A stretch of DNA of 33,270 bases from Clostridia bacterium. Its GTDB lineage: Bacteria > Bacillota > Clostridia > Oscillospirales > QAKW01. The notes under the pieces are model-generated. The model was not told where the DNA came from. It ran no database searches and saw only the letters and a program-made list of their open reading frames with translations. Of the stretch, positions 24,667 to 33,261 are shown piece by piece. Each line of letters starts with the position of its first letter. The first letter of the stretch is position 1. The stretch lies in assembly GCA_017436525.1 (NCBI GenBank), contig JAFSCX010000036.1, positions 1-33,270 of the forward strand, written 5' to 3'. The position numbers and the translations under genes were made by a program.

Positions 24667-25842
24667 CTAATTAATTCCATTATATACGCAATCTGTATCG
24701 CTTACCACTACAACAGCACCTCTTCCCATGAAAGAGATCTCTTCTGCACTCTCAGGAGTATCTTCCCAAAGCTTTTTACCAAAGGTATTATATACGCCGC
24801 ATTTCATATTTCCCAAAACGGCGATACGCCCTTCATGATAATCAACGTCTATTCCATAGTAATCAAGAGAGAACGTATCTTTCACCTTTCCCTTTTCATT
24901 GCAAACTACCACATTGGCATCTCCGTTTTCCGAAGCAGATACCACAAATATATTTCTGCTGTTATCATCCAAAGAATAGCACTGCAGCACTTGATTATCA
25001 AAGGAATATCTGCCGATTTCTTTTCCCTTTTTATTCAAAGAGACCATACCCCATGAGAAAAGACCGCAAATGGTTCCGTTTCCCTTTGTTACAATCCGTA
25101 TGCATGGAGTTTCTTCGAAAGCGACACTCCATTGCACCTTTTCTTTATCCAAGCGAAAATAAAGAATCTCCGGCTTGATTTCATTGCCTTCAATATTCAT
25201 TGCAGAAAGAACTATTGATTTATTATCTTCCGTAACCGCAGCATCCAGAATATAGCGATTCATACTGCGGTAACGATATATTTCCTTAAAAGAAGAATCG
25301 TATACATAGACTTTGGCCAAAAATCCATCCCCTTCGGTTACAACCGCCAAATAACCATGATCATTCATACGCGCAGTTATGATCGGATCTTCCATCTGTT
25401 TCTCAAAAAGTACAGAAAAGGAATCCGCTACCATCAGCCCGCTACCATCGCTATCATAGGCCAAAACATAGCGACCATTGGCATAAATGCAAGGGTTTCG
25501 ATAGCCAAGGGGGGTATTTTGAAATTCTGTCCCGTTTTTATCGGTAATCAATAATTTTTCCACGCTTGCATGAGCAAAGCCATCTTTATAAACCACCGTT
25601 TTTCCGGCATTGAATCTCAAATATCCATCCTCAGTCGCTACGGATGATACTCCGATATTAATCTTCGCCATCAGGCGGCGGAAATTATCGCCATTGATCT
25701 GCTCGCGATTGGTAAAAAGAAGAATCAAAGCCACCATCACCATCACAAGAAGCAAAAGATAGCGAATATATTTAATTGTAGATTTCGATTGAACCGGGGT
25801 ATCCACTTCCTCTTGCTCCAAAATATCATCTCTTCGGCGCAT
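24667..25842 (-). CDS. DUF5711 family membrane-anchored protein
   Basis: A 391-residue protein with a charged cytoplasmic N-terminus, one transmembrane helix at about residues 27-44 (YIRYLLLLVMVMVALILLF), and a long beta-rich external part. The external part has repeated strand-turn units around DSDGSG, VYDSSF and CNEKGK, suggestive of a beta-propeller. It resembles DUF5711, a Clostridia family of unknown function. Its start overlaps the truA end by 17 bases, and the CvpA gene follows closely. An envelope sensor or scaffold role is only a guess. Confidence 0.7.
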   Translation of the reverse strand: MRRRDDILEQEEVDTPVQSKSTIKYIRYLLLLVMVMVALILLFTNREQINGDNFRRLMAKINIGVSSVATEDGYLRFNAGKTVVYKDGFAHASVEKLLITDKNGTEFQNTPLGYRNPCIYANGRYVLAYDSDGSGLMVADSFSVLFEKQMEDPIITARMNDHGYLAVVTEGDGFLAKVYVYDSSFKEIYRYRSMNRYILDAAVTEDNKSIVLSAMNIEGNEIKPEILYFRLDKEKVQWSVAFEETPCIRIVTKGNGTICGLFSWGMVSLNKKGKEIGRYSFDNQVLQCYSLDDNSRNIFVVSASENGDANVVVCNEKGKVKDTFSLDYYGIDVDYHEGRIAVLGNMKCGVYNTFGKKLWEDTPESAEEISFMGRGAVVVVSDTDCVYNGIN

Positions 25843-26599
25843 ATTTTTCCACCTCCTTTATATCATAAAACACATGGTTCAGATAAAGCCCATACGCAGG
25901 CATGGTCTTTCCGCAATTAGCACGATCCTTTGCTTCAATAATGGCCGAAATTTCTTCCGGATCAATTCTCCCGAGGCCGACAAAAAGAAGCGTACCGGCC
26001 ATAATCCGCACCATATTATAAAGAAAACCATCACCCGCAATACGAAAAATGATTTCTTCCCCATCGCGTTTTACTTCCGCATAGTAAATGGTACGGACTG
26101 TATCTTCAATTTTAGAACCAACCGACATAAACGCTCCAAAATCATGCTTCCCCTCAAAATATCTTGCGGCTTTTTCCATTCGCTCCACATTCAAAATCTG
26201 CTTTTCATGGTAGGAAAAACCATCTCTAAAGGGATCGGGAGCATATCCATCATAGTAACGATAGATATATTCCTTTCCCACAGCATGATATCGAGGATGA
26301 AAATCATGCTCTACTTCACTGCACGCCCGCACACTGATCGCATTTGGCAGTACTGAATTCAAGGCAGGCAAAATCCGCTTAATTTCCATAGGGTGCGGAG
26401 GATCATAGCATAAGCAGTACTCCAGAGCATGAACCCCGCTATCTGTCCTGCTGCAGCCGGTTACATCCGGCCTGCTGCCATAGATTTTCTCAAGAGCATC
26501 TTGCATCGTCTCCTGCACGGAGCGGCCGTTTTTTTGAACCTGCCAGCCTACAAATGAAGCTCCGTTATATCGAATTTTTAATAGAATTCGTTTGTTCAT
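25826..26599 (-). CDS. truA: tRNA pseudouridine(38-40) synthase
   Basis: A 257-residue TruA that converts uridines 38-40 of the tRNA anticodon arm to pseudouridine. The catalytic aspartate is D53 in SRTDSGVHA, with GWQ and the C-terminal GDGFLYNMVRIMAGTL segment also matching. The ATG at 26599 is preferred to an open frame that runs 69 bases further upstream into ecfT: it gives the normal N-terminus MNKRILLKIRYNG and has GAGGG close by, five bases after the ecfT stop. The ecfA1-ecfA2-ecfT-truA order is common in Bacillota. Confidence 0.95.
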   Translation of the reverse strand: MNKRILLKIRYNGASFVGWQVQKNGRSVQETMQDALEKIYGSRPDVTGCSRTDSGVHALEYCLCYDPPHPMEIKRILPALNSVLPNAISVRACSEVEHDFHPRYHAVGKEYIYRYYDGYAPDPFRDGFSYHEKQILNVERMEKAARYFEGKHDFGAFMSVGSKIEDTVRTIYYAEVKRDGEEIIFRIAGDGFLYNMVRIMAGTLLFVGLGRIDPEEISAIIEAKDRANCGKTMPAYGLYLNHVFYDIKEVEKYAPKR

Positions 26600-26604
26600 A
26601 TCCC

Positions 26605-27408
26605 TCAATAAATTCTCAGCATGATAATGGCAGCAAAAGAGAGCACCATGGCGCCGAGTGCCACCCAATCACGCCATCCCAAAGAATAGATTTTATAGCG
26701 AGTCCGCCCTGCTCCTCCATGATAGCACCGACATTCCATCGCATCAGCCAATTCTTCTGCCCGATGAAATGCAGAGACTAAAAGAGGAATCAAAATCGGA
26801 ATCAAAGCCTTGGCACGGCGAATAATATTGCCCGTCTCAAAATCGGCGCCTCTGGCCTTTTGCGCATTGATGATCTTATCGGTTTCATCAATCAATGTCG
26901 GAATAAACCGCAGAGCGATCGTCATCATCATCGCCAGTTCATGAACCGGAAAGCGAAAAATCTTCAATGGGCGCATCAGACGTTCAAGGGCATCCGTCAG
27001 CATTACGGGGCTTGTGGTATAGGTAAGATAGGAGGTGCCCAGAATCAGCAAAATGATGCGTATAATCATAAAAGCCGCATTTTTAACCCCATCCGTCTTA
27101 ATCCAGCTTAGCCATTCTATCTGCGGAAAGAGCGGCTCTCCCCCACCATAAAGCACATTGAAGAACGCGGTAAACATAATAATGAAAACCAAAGGTTTCA
27201 GCCCGCGAAAAACAACCTTCAAAGAAATTTTAGAAAAAGAAGCCACCAAACCAATCAAGAAAGCGGCCACCAAAAAGCCCCAAAAATCAGAAACCAAGAA
27301 TAATGCAACAACATAAAGAAGGGTAAGCAAAAGCTTCATTCTGGGATCAAGGGCATGCATGAAGGATTTTACGGGAAAATATTGGCCCAAAGTGATATCT
27401 TTAAGCAT
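26605..27408 (-). CDS. ecfT: Energy-coupling factor transporter transmembrane protein EcfT
   Basis: A 267-residue membrane scaffold of a group II ECF vitamin/metal transporter. It joins the two EcfA ATPases to interchangeable substrate-binding S proteins encoded elsewhere. About five to six hydrophobic segments and the two coupling-helix signatures, KARGADF and AMECRCYHG, are visible. Its start overlaps the ecfA2 stop by 8 bases. No S component is in the window, as is usual for the shared ECF module. Confidence 0.94.
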   Translation of the reverse strand: MLKDITLGQYFPVKSFMHALDPRMKLLLTLLYVVALFLVSDFWGFLVAAFLIGLVASFSKISLKVVFRGLKPLVFIIMFTAFFNVLYGGGEPLFPQIEWLSWIKTDGVKNAAFMIIRIILLILGTSYLTYTTSPVMLTDALERLMRPLKIFRFPVHELAMMMTIALRFIPTLIDETDKIINAQKARGADFETGNIIRRAKALIPILIPLLVSAFHRAEELADAMECRCYHGGAGRTRYKIYSLGWRDWVALGAMVLSFAAIIMLRIY

Positions 27409-28267
27409 GGTTCTTTCCCCCTTCCTTCAAAAGGCGGGTGATTTCCGCTTTTCCCTGCTCCACTGTAAATACATTGCGAGAGACAGGATATCCCTTATCC
27501 TGCAACGCAAAGAAAACGCGGGTAATTCTCGGCACATCCAGCCCCATCTTTTCCAGTTCATCTGCCCGTTCAAAGACTTCGGGGACCGATGCGTGCATTT
27601 GGCATCTGCCGCGATTCATCACTAATATGGAATCAGCATTTTTGCTGACATCTTCCATTGAATGAGAGACCAGCAGCACGGTACTTCCCGTCTCTTGATG
27701 ATACTCTCGGATTCTCCCCAAAATTTCATCTCGACCCATGGGGTCAAGCCCTGCAGCAGGCTCATCCAAGATTAATACCTTCGGCTCCAGAGCCATCACA
27801 CCGGCAATGGCAACTCTGCGCTTTTGCCCGCCGGAGAGATCGAAGGGGGATTTTTCCAATACCGATTCCGATAAACCGACAAATCTCATCGCTTTTTCTA
27901 CTCTGCGATGGATTTCCTCTTCGGAAAGCCCCATGTTCTTAGGACCAAAAGCGATATCCTTATAAACCGTTTCTTCAAAAAGCTGATGCTCGGGATACTG
28001 AAAAACCAATCCCACATCAAAACGGGTCTGAATACGCTGCTTTTTATCTTCGCTCCATAAATCTTTTCCATCGATAAAGATCTTGCCGGAGGTTGGTTTT
28101 AATATGGCATTAAAATGAGCAATCAGCGTGCTCTTTCCCGATCCTGTATGCCCAATTACGCCTACATACTCTCCTTTTTTAATATGAAGATTGATATCCT
28201 CGATCGCAACCGTCTCAAAGGGAGTGCCAACACTATAGAAATGGGAAAGATGCTCTGTCTTAATCAT
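27401..28267 (-). CDS. ecfA2: Energy-coupling factor transporter ATPase EcfA2
   Basis: A 288-residue ABC ATPase with Walker A GHTGSGKST, Q-loop FQYPEHQLF, signature LSGGQKRR and Walker B LILDEPAAGLDP. FQYPEHQLF and the C-terminal tail mark the second (EcfA2) subunit. The ATG at 28267 is preferred to an upstream GTG at 28276 because AGGAGG lies eight bases before it; the GTG would overlap that site. It overlaps the ecfA1 stop by 8 bases, consistent with coupled 1:1 synthesis of the heterodimer. Confidence 0.95.
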   Translation of the reverse strand: MIKTEHLSHFYSVGTPFETVAIEDINLHIKKGEYVGVIGHTGSGKSTLIAHFNAILKPTSGKIFIDGKDLWSEDKKQRIQTRFDVGLVFQYPEHQLFEETVYKDIAFGPKNMGLSEEEIHRRVEKAMRFVGLSESVLEKSPFDLSGGQKRRVAIAGVMALEPKVLILDEPAAGLDPMGRDEILGRIREYHQETGSTVLLVSHSMEDVSKNADSILVMNRGRCQMHASVPEVFERADELEKMGLDVPRITRVFFALQDKGYPVSRNVFTVEQGKAEITRLLKEGGKNHA

Positions 28268-29120
28268 TTTCCCCACCTCCTAAAAGCTTTTCAATTTCTG
28301 CTACACACTCATCAACATTTAATACAGAAATAGGGACTTTTATATCCTCCTGCCTCAGCGCAAACATCAACTCTGCAGTTTGAGGCACATCCAAAGAAAG
28401 GCTGTGAAGAAGGCCTACATTTTGAAAGACCTCACGCGGAGTATCATCCAAAATCATCTCTCCCTCTGCCATTACGATTACGCGATCAGCCTGAACCGCC
28501 TCATCCATATAATGGGTGATCAATACCACTGTAATATGCTCTTCCCGATTCAGGCGAAGAATGGTTTTCATAACCTCTTTCCGCCCTTTAGGATCCAGCA
28601 TGGCGGTAGGCTCATCTAAAATGATGCATTTGGGGCGCATGGCAAGGATTCCGGCAATTGCTACCCGCTGCTTCTGACCACCGCTGAGCATATGCGGGGC
28701 TCTTTGGCGATACTCACTCAGCCCCACCAGTTCCAATGCTTCATCTACTCTTCGCGCCATTTCATCGTGGGGAATCCCTAAATTTTCCAAAGCAAAGGCC
28801 ACATCCTCATCCACAACGGTTGCAATAATCTGATTATCGGGGTTTTGAAAGACCATTCCAACATTGCGGCGAATCTCAAGGAGATTCTCTTCATCCCCCG
28901 CATCCATTCCCAATACATGGACAGACCCTCGATCTGCTTTTAAGATCCCATTGAAATGCTTTGCAAGGGTGCTTTTTCCGCAGCCATTATGGCCGAGGAT
29001 TGCCACAAACTCCCCTTCTTCAATCTTCAAATCAATATCATGAAGCACCCGATGGGCAGCCTTTCCTTCCTCGGTGGGATAGGAAAAACTTAAATTTGAA
29101 ACCTCAATGATCGTTGACAT
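28260..29120 (-). CDS. ecfA1: Energy-coupling factor transporter ATPase EcfA1
   Basis: A 286-residue ABC ATPase with Walker A GHNGCGKST, Q-loop FQNPDNQI, signature LSGGQKQR and Walker B IILDEPTAMLDP, the pattern of the EcfA1 subunit. It powers uptake of vitamins or metals with EcfA2 and EcfT. It starts directly after the methyltransferase stop codon; its ribosome binding site GGAGG lies within the last codons of that gene. Confidence 0.95.
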   Translation of the reverse strand: MSTIIEVSNLSFSYPTEEGKAAHRVLHDIDLKIEEGEFVAILGHNGCGKSTLAKHFNGILKADRGSVHVLGMDAGDEENLLEIRRNVGMVFQNPDNQIIATVVDEDVAFALENLGIPHDEMARRVDEALELVGLSEYRQRAPHMLSGGQKQRVAIAGILAMRPKCIILDEPTAMLDPKGRKEVMKTILRLNREEHITVVLITHYMDEAVQADRVIVMAEGEMILDDTPREVFQNVGLLHSLSLDVPQTAELMFALRQEDIKVPISVLNVDECVAEIEKLLGGGEND

Positions 29121-29984
29121 TTAATCCTCCGCATACCAGCGCGCCACAGAGCCGGAAGGAAAAGCTTTTCCATCTGCGGTTCTGAGGCCGATTTCTCCAC
29201 TCTCAAAATGCCCACCCAATCCTTTGGGCAGCGTAAGACGCAATAAATATTCCATGACCGATGCCGACAGGCCGGTGGAATAGGAATTCAAAATAAAAAA
29301 TAATGGATTGGGAGACAAAATTTTCATTACCTGCACCATAAAGGGATAAAGCTTATCCTCCAGCTGCCATACCTCCCCGCCGGGCCCTCTCCCGTAAGAC
29401 GGCGGATCCATTACAATGCCATCATATACATTTCCGCGGCGGATCTCACGCTCCACAAACTTCATGCAGTCATCTACAAGATACCTTACAGGGCAATCCC
29501 GCACGCCGCAAAGCACTGCATTTTCCTTTGCCCATTGAACCATCCCCTTGGATGCATCCACGTGGGCTACCGAAGCGCCTGCTTTAGCGCAAGCCATAGT
29601 GGCACCGCCGGTATAAGCAAATAGATTCAGCACCTTGATCGGGCGGCCTGCATTTTCAATTCTTTTACGCATAAAATCCCAATTCACCGCTTGCTCAGGG
29701 AAAATACCCGTATGCTTAAAATTCATGGGTTTCACCTGAAAGCAAAGATCCTTATAGCGAACCTTCCAGGTCTCGGGCAAAGATCGAATCTCCCATTTTC
29801 CGCCACCGCTATTGGAGCGATGATAGATCGCATTGGGATTTTTCCATTCCTTACGTTTCATCTCGCTCTTCCAAATAGCCTGAGGATCCGGGCGGACCAA
29901 AATTTGCTCCCCCCACCGCTCCAGACGGTTTCCCTCAGAGGTATCTAATAATTCATAATCTTTCCATTGATCAGCTATCCACAT
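29121..29984 (-). CDS. Class I SAM-dependent methyltransferase, RlmI-like
   Basis: A 287-residue methyltransferase with SAM motif I LNLFAYTGGAT (about 120-130) and catalytic motif IV DPPSYGRG. Both resemble the RlmI/RlmK branch that methylates 23S rRNA, though the N-terminal PUA domain of RlmI is missing and the first 90 residues are beta-rich. An RNA target is likely by family. Its ATG overlaps the ruvB stop by one base (TAATG), and ecfA1 follows immediately. Confidence 0.83.
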   Translation of the reverse strand: MWIADQWKDYELLDTSEGNRLERWGEQILVRPDPQAIWKSEMKRKEWKNPNAIYHRSNSGGGKWEIRSLPETWKVRYKDLCFQVKPMNFKHTGIFPEQAVNWDFMRKRIENAGRPIKVLNLFAYTGGATMACAKAGASVAHVDASKGMVQWAKENAVLCGVRDCPVRYLVDDCMKFVEREIRRGNVYDGIVMDPPSYGRGPGGEVWQLEDKLYPFMVQVMKILSPNPLFFILNSYSTGLSASVMEYLLRLTLPKGLGGHFESGEIGLRTADGKAFPSGSVARWYAED

Positions 29985-31036
29985 TATTTTACATCCTCAA
30001 AAAGAATCTGGCCGCAATCACTATTATTCGGATTCAGCCCTAAATGACGATAAGCAGCAGGTGTTACCATCCGCCCTCTCGGAGTGCGGGAAAGAAACCC
30101 GATTTGCAAGAGATAAGGTTCATATACATCCTCTAAGGTAATGGATTCCTCGCCGATGGTCGCTGCCAAAGTCTCCAGTCCTACAGGCCCGCCGCCGAAA
30201 TTGCCAATAATGCTCTCCAACATCCTGCGGTCCACTGCATCAAGGCCCAAATGATCCACTTCCAAAGCGGCCAAAGCCATATCCGCAATTTCGCGGGTTA
30301 CCACACCATCACCCCGCACTTCTGCAAAATCCCGCACCCGCTTCAGAAGGCGGTTTACAATGCGCGGCGTCCCGCGAGAGCGTTTCGCAATCTCCATTGC
30401 ACCGCTGGGATCAACAGGAATTCCAAGAATCTCTGCAGAACGCAATACAATATCACGCAGCTCTTCGGGCTTATATAATTCAAGCCGCATCAAAACACCG
30501 AAACGATCCCGCAAAGGTGCCGAGATTTGCCCTGCTCGCGTAGTAGCGCCAATCAAGGTAAATCTCGGAAGATCCAAGCGAATGCTTCGTGCAGAAGGGC
30601 CTTTTCCGATAATAATATCGACAGCATAATCCTCCATCGCGGGATAAAGCACTTCCTCTACTGCGCGGGATAAGCGATGAATCTCATCAATAAAGAGCAC
30701 ATCCCCCGGCTGCAGATTGGTAATCAAAGATGCCAAATCTCCCGGTTTTTCAATCGCAGGGCCGGAGGTAATTCTAAGATTAACACCCATCTCATTGGCG
30801 ATGATTCCTGCAAGGGTTGTCTTTCCAAGGCCCGGCGGTCCGTAAAGAAGGCAATGATCCAGACTTTCCCCTCTACCTTTTGCTGCTTCTATAAATACTC
30901 TGAGATTTTCTTTGGCTTTGGTCTGGCCAATATATTCGTCCATTTTTCTCGGGCGAAGAGAATCCTCAATATCACCATCATCGTTTCCTTGAAATGTCGT
31001 AGAAACAATGCGATTTTCAAAATCACTCTCAATCAT
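29984..31036 (-). CDS. ruvB: Holliday junction branch-migration ATPase RuvB
   Basis: A 350-residue AAA+ motor with Walker [10 protein letters not shown], Walker B FIDEIHRL, sensor/arginine-finger segment [18 protein letters not shown], and a C-terminal winged helix ending with [21 protein letters not shown]. Together with RuvA it drives branch migration of recombination intermediates that RuvC resolves. It overlaps ruvA by 4 bases (ATGA). Confidence 0.98.
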   Translation of the reverse strand: MIESDFENRIVSTTFQGNDDGDIEDSLRPRKMDEYIGQTKAKENLRVFIEAAKGRGESLDHCLLYGPPGLGKTTLAGIIANEMGVNLRITSGPAIEKPGDLASLITNLQPGDVLFIDEIHRLSRAVEEVLYPAMEDYAVDIIIGKGPSARSIRLDLPRFTLIGATTRAGQISAPLRDRFGVLMRLELYKPEELRDIVLRSAEILGIPVDPSGAMEIAKRSRGTPRIVNRLLKRVRDFAEVRGDGVVTREIADMALAALEVDHLGLDAVDRRMLESIIGNFGGGPVGLETLAATIGEESITLEDVYEPYLLQIGFLSRTPRGRMVTPAAYRHLGLNPNNSDCGQILFEDVK

Positions 31037-31632
31037 AAGCTGAATCCTTTCAATGCTTGCGTAATGGCCTGCTCAACACTCAGGCTTTCAAGATCAAGGC
31101 CTGCAATAGCATGCTTCGCCTCCGGTTGGGTAAATCCAAGGGCCATCAATGCTTCCATAATCTCCAAACTCTTGGAGGCAGTCCCCTGAGAGGGCACAGA
31201 TGCGGCGGTATTCACCTGCAGCGGAGTCATCCCTTTGAATTTATCCTTCAGCTCCAAAACAAGACGTTCAGCAGCTTTGGGCCCTACCCCTTTTGCTCGA
31301 GTAATATTAGCCTTATCTCCCATAATCACGCTGGCAGCAAGTTCATCCGGTGTCAGTTCCGATAAAATGGCAAGGCCGCCTTTCGGGCCGATTCCCGATA
31401 CGGCTGTAATCATACGGAAGCACTCCCGCTCTTCCTTGGTGGGAAATCCATAAAGATCCATCCCATCATCCCGCACATTCATGTGGACATAAAGAAATAC
31501 CGTTTCTCCCACCGCAGGCAGGCTGTCTGCTCCAATACGGGAAAGCTGCACAGCAAATCCCACACCGCCACATTCTATTACAGCACTATCGCCGTATTTT
31601 TCTAAAATCGTTCCTCTTAATGATGCAATCAT
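31033..31632 (-). CDS. ruvA: Holliday junction binding protein RuvA
   Basis: A 199-residue junction-binding protein. Domain I begins [20 protein letters not shown]; two helix-hairpin-helix motifs are at [13 protein letters not shown] and [13 protein letters not shown], and the C-terminal RuvB-binding domain includes [17 protein letters not shown]. It overlaps ruvC by 4 bases. Confidence 0.98.
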   Translation of the reverse strand: MIASLRGTILEKYGDSAVIECGGVGFAVQLSRIGADSLPAVGETVFLYVHMNVRDDGMDLYGFPTKEERECFRMITAVSGIGPKGGLAILSELTPDELAASVIMGDKANITRAKGVGPKAAERLVLELKDKFKGMTPLQVNTAASVPSQGTASKSLEIMEALMALGFTQPEAKHAIAGLDLESLSVEQAITQALKGFSL

Positions 31633-32123
31633 ATTTTCAACCCCAATAAATTAGATTTAGAACTGTGTGCATGGCAGATGGCAAGTGCCAAAGCATCTGC
31701 CGCATCATCGGGCCTTGGAATCCGCTCAAGATGCAGAAGCTGGCGGGTCATTTCCATCACCTGATGCTTCTCTGCTCGGCCATACCCTACCACACTTTGC
31801 TTCACCTGAAGAGGTGTATATTCAAAAGAGGGCACGCCTTTCATTTTTGCCGCAAGAAGAATCACCCCTCTTGCATGGCCCACTTGAATGCCGGTGGTAA
31901 TATTTGTATTAAAAAACAATTCTTCTACAGACATACAATCCGGATGAAAACGCTCGCAAAGTTCTGTAATCCCCTCGTAGATCATTTGCAATCTTGAAGG
32001 GAAATCAACCCCCGCGGGAGTCGTAACCGCACCATAATCCATCACCCGAAAGCGTCCGTTTTTATATTCCAATACCCCGTAGCCTACCGTCGCATAGCCG
32101 GGATCAATTCCCAATATAACCAT
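31629..32123 (-). CDS. ruvC: Holliday junction resolvase RuvC
   Basis: A 164-residue RNase H-fold nuclease. Catalytic acidic residues are D7 in GIDPG, E67 in SVEELFF, D140 and D143 in DDAADALA. It heads the leftward ruvC-ruvA-ruvB chain, which continues without clear terminators to the clpE-like gene. An extended -10 promoter is directly upstream. Confidence 0.98.
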   Translation of the reverse strand: MVILGIDPGYATVGYGVLEYKNGRFRVMDYGAVTTPAGVDFPSRLQMIYEGITELCERFHPDCMSVEELFFNTNITTGIQVGHARGVILLAAKMKGVPSFEYTPLQVKQSVVGYGRAEKHQVMEMTRQLLHLERIPRPDDAADALALAICHAHSSKSNLLGLKI

Positions 32124-32155
32124 ATCGATTTGTTCTCCATATAATTATTCAGTTT

Positions 32156-32164
32156 ATTATAGCA
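32156..32164 (-). promoter_or_regulatory. Extended -10 promoter of the ruvC operon
   Basis: TGCTATAAT on the minus strand, identical to the extended -10 at 85-93; the -35 is weak (TTTATT). It lies about 33 nt upstream of the ruvC ATG, with GGAG between. Confidence 0.6.
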
Positions 32165-32185
32165 TAATTAATATAATAAATAAAG

Positions 32186-32205
32186 AGATTTTTGTATAAA
32201 AATCT
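32186..32205. repeat. AT-rich inverted repeat between ruvC and sfsA
   Basis: AGATTTTT (32186-32193) and AAAAATCT (32198-32205) with GTAT between. It sits between the two divergent promoters; operator or structural role unknown. Confidence 0.45.
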
Positions 32206-32224
32206 TTAATTTTACAAGCAATTA

Positions 32225-32233
32225 TGGTACAAT
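32225..32233 (+). promoter_or_regulatory. Extended -10 promoter of sfsA
   Basis: TGGTACAAT; the hexamer TACAAT ends six bases before the A of the sfsA ATG, so transcription should start at or next to the start codon. Confidence 0.6.
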
Positions 32234-32239
32234 GCAACT

Positions 32240-32920
32240 ATGAATTATCAAAACATCATCCAAGGGCGTTTTATCGCACGCCCCAACCGTTTCATCGCGA
32301 TAGTAGAAATCAATGGTGAAAATGCCGTTTGCCATGTTAAAAACACCGGCCGCTGCAAAGAGCTTTTGATTCCCAACGCAAAGGTATGGCTTGAAAAAAG
32401 CCAAAATCCCAATCGAAAAACAGAATATGATTTGATTTGCGTGGAAAAAGGCAATAAAATCATCAATATGGATAGCCAAGCTCCAAATAAAATTGCAGAA
32501 GAATGGCTTCCTAAAAGCGGAATCTTTAGTCCGGAGGCTGTATTTCAAAGAGAAGTCAAAAATAAAGACAGTCGATTTGATCTTCTTGCAATCGATCATG
32601 GCAAAAAAACATGGATCGAGGTAAAAGGCGTTACCTTGGAAGAGGGCGGTATTGCCCGATTTCCGGATGCTCCCACAGAGCGCGGCGTGAAGCATGTCAA
32701 ACACCTCACAAAAATTGCAAAAAGCGGCGAGAATTCCATGATTTTATTTGTAATTCAAATGAAAGGAATTCACCATCTCGAGCCTAACGTTCTCACCCAC
32801 CCCGCCTTTGGAGATGCGTTGCGAATCGCCGCGGAAAACAGGGTTAAAATCCTTGCAGTAGACTGCTTGGTGTCCCCCGAATCAATTATTGCAGATCAAA
32901 TGATTCCTGTTATTATTTAA
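32240..32920 (+). CDS. sfsA: SfsA DNA/RNA nuclease family protein
   Basis: A 226-residue SfsA (sugar fermentation stimulation protein A) with an N-terminal OB-like part (GRFIARPNRFIAIVEING, VKNTGRC) and a PD-(D/E)xK nuclease-like part. The sequence SRFDLLAI followed by WIEVKGVTL supplies the D and E-x-K residues. Family members bind DNA and some degrade nucleic acids; the biological role is unsettled. There is no ribosome binding site, and the -10 places the transcript start at the ATG, so it is probably leaderless. Confidence 0.92.
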   Translation: MNYQNIIQGRFIARPNRFIAIVEINGENAVCHVKNTGRCKELLIPNAKVWLEKSQNPNRKTEYDLICVEKGNKIINMDSQAPNKIAEEWLPKSGIFSPEAVFQREVKNKDSRFDLLAIDHGKKTWIEVKGVTLEEGGIARFPDAPTERGVKHVKHLTKIAKSGENSMILFVIQMKGIHHLEPNVLTHPAFGDALRIAAENRVKILAVDCLVSPESIIADQMIPVII

Positions 32921-32943
32921 TTTTGTTTTTTTGTAAAAACCTG

Positions 32944-32972
32944 TTGACAAAACCGAAAGGATGTGCTAATAT
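32944..32972 (+). promoter_or_regulatory. Strong promoter of tRNA-Pro
   Basis: TTGACA (32944-32949), 17 nt spacer, TAATAT (32967-32972), 14 nt upstream of the tRNA. Confidence 0.85.
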
Positions 32973-32985
32973 ATCTTAGCATTAT

Positions 32986-33061
32986 CCGGGTGTGGCGCAG
33001 GTGGTAGCGCGCTTGACTGGGGGTCAAGAGGCCGCAGGTTCAAGTCCTGTCACTCGGACCA
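32986..33061 (+). tRNA. tRNA-Pro, anticodon GGG
   Basis: A complete 76 nt cloverleaf. The acceptor CCGGGTG (32986-32992) pairs with CACTCGG (33051-33057); the D arm is GCGC/GCGC; the anticodon stem CTTGA/TCAAG holds the loop CTGGGGG with anticodon GGG at 33019-33021; the T arm has TTCAAGT; and CCA is encoded at 33059-33061. It reads CCC and CCU codons. Confidence 0.96.
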
Positions 33062-33064
33062 AAT

Positions 33065-33100
33065 AAGAGGTAGACATTTAAGTCTACCTCTTTATTTTTT
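33065..33100 (+). terminator. Terminator of tRNA-Pro
   Basis: An 11 bp stem (33065-33075 with 33082-33092), six-base loop, then a T-rich tail. Confidence 0.85.
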
Positions 33101-33113
33101 ACTACGTAGCAAA

Positions 33114-33131
33114 GAACCTGCGGCCTCTTGA
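33114..33131 (-). repeat. Inverted copy of part of tRNA-Pro
   Basis: These 18 bases are the exact reverse complement of tRNA positions 33024-33041 (anticodon 3' stem to T loop). They lie beyond the tRNA terminator and have no tRNA function of their own. Confidence 0.85.
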
Positions 33132-33140
33132 TCGCCATCC

Positions 33141-33261
33141 CCGAGCGGTTGCTCTTTATTTGCCAAGGCAAATAAAGGCGAGCGAGTGGGGGCATCCGCC
33201 GCATTAGCCGGACGCAACTTGTTGCGTTTGGCTACAGGTTCAAGTCCTGTCACTCGGACCA
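33141..33261 (+). repeat. tRNA-Pro-like degenerate copy with hairpin insertions / possible attachment site
   Basis: The last 27 bases (33235-33261) repeat the tRNA 3' end including CCA exactly, at an offset of 200. Upstream, CCGAGCG (33141-33147) can pair with CACTCGG (33251-33257) with one mismatch. GCTC/GAGC (33151-33154, 33180-33183) enclose a hairpin of 11 bp (33154-33164 with 33167-33177). GAGTGGGGG recalls the anticodon region, and a 13 bp hairpin (33206-33218 with 33221-33233) occupies the variable-arm position. It could be an integrase attachment duplication or a tRNA-derived element. The window ends 9 bases later. Confidence 0.6.

Noticed and set aside
26600..26668. N-terminal extension of truA
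   Set aside because: It overlaps the end of ecfT, and the added residues do not resemble TruA.
33141..33261. Second functional tRNA gene, for example tRNA-Sec or a long-arm tRNA
   Set aside because: There is no UCA anticodon, no proper 7-base anticodon loop, and an acceptor mismatch; it is kept only as a tRNA-like repeat.
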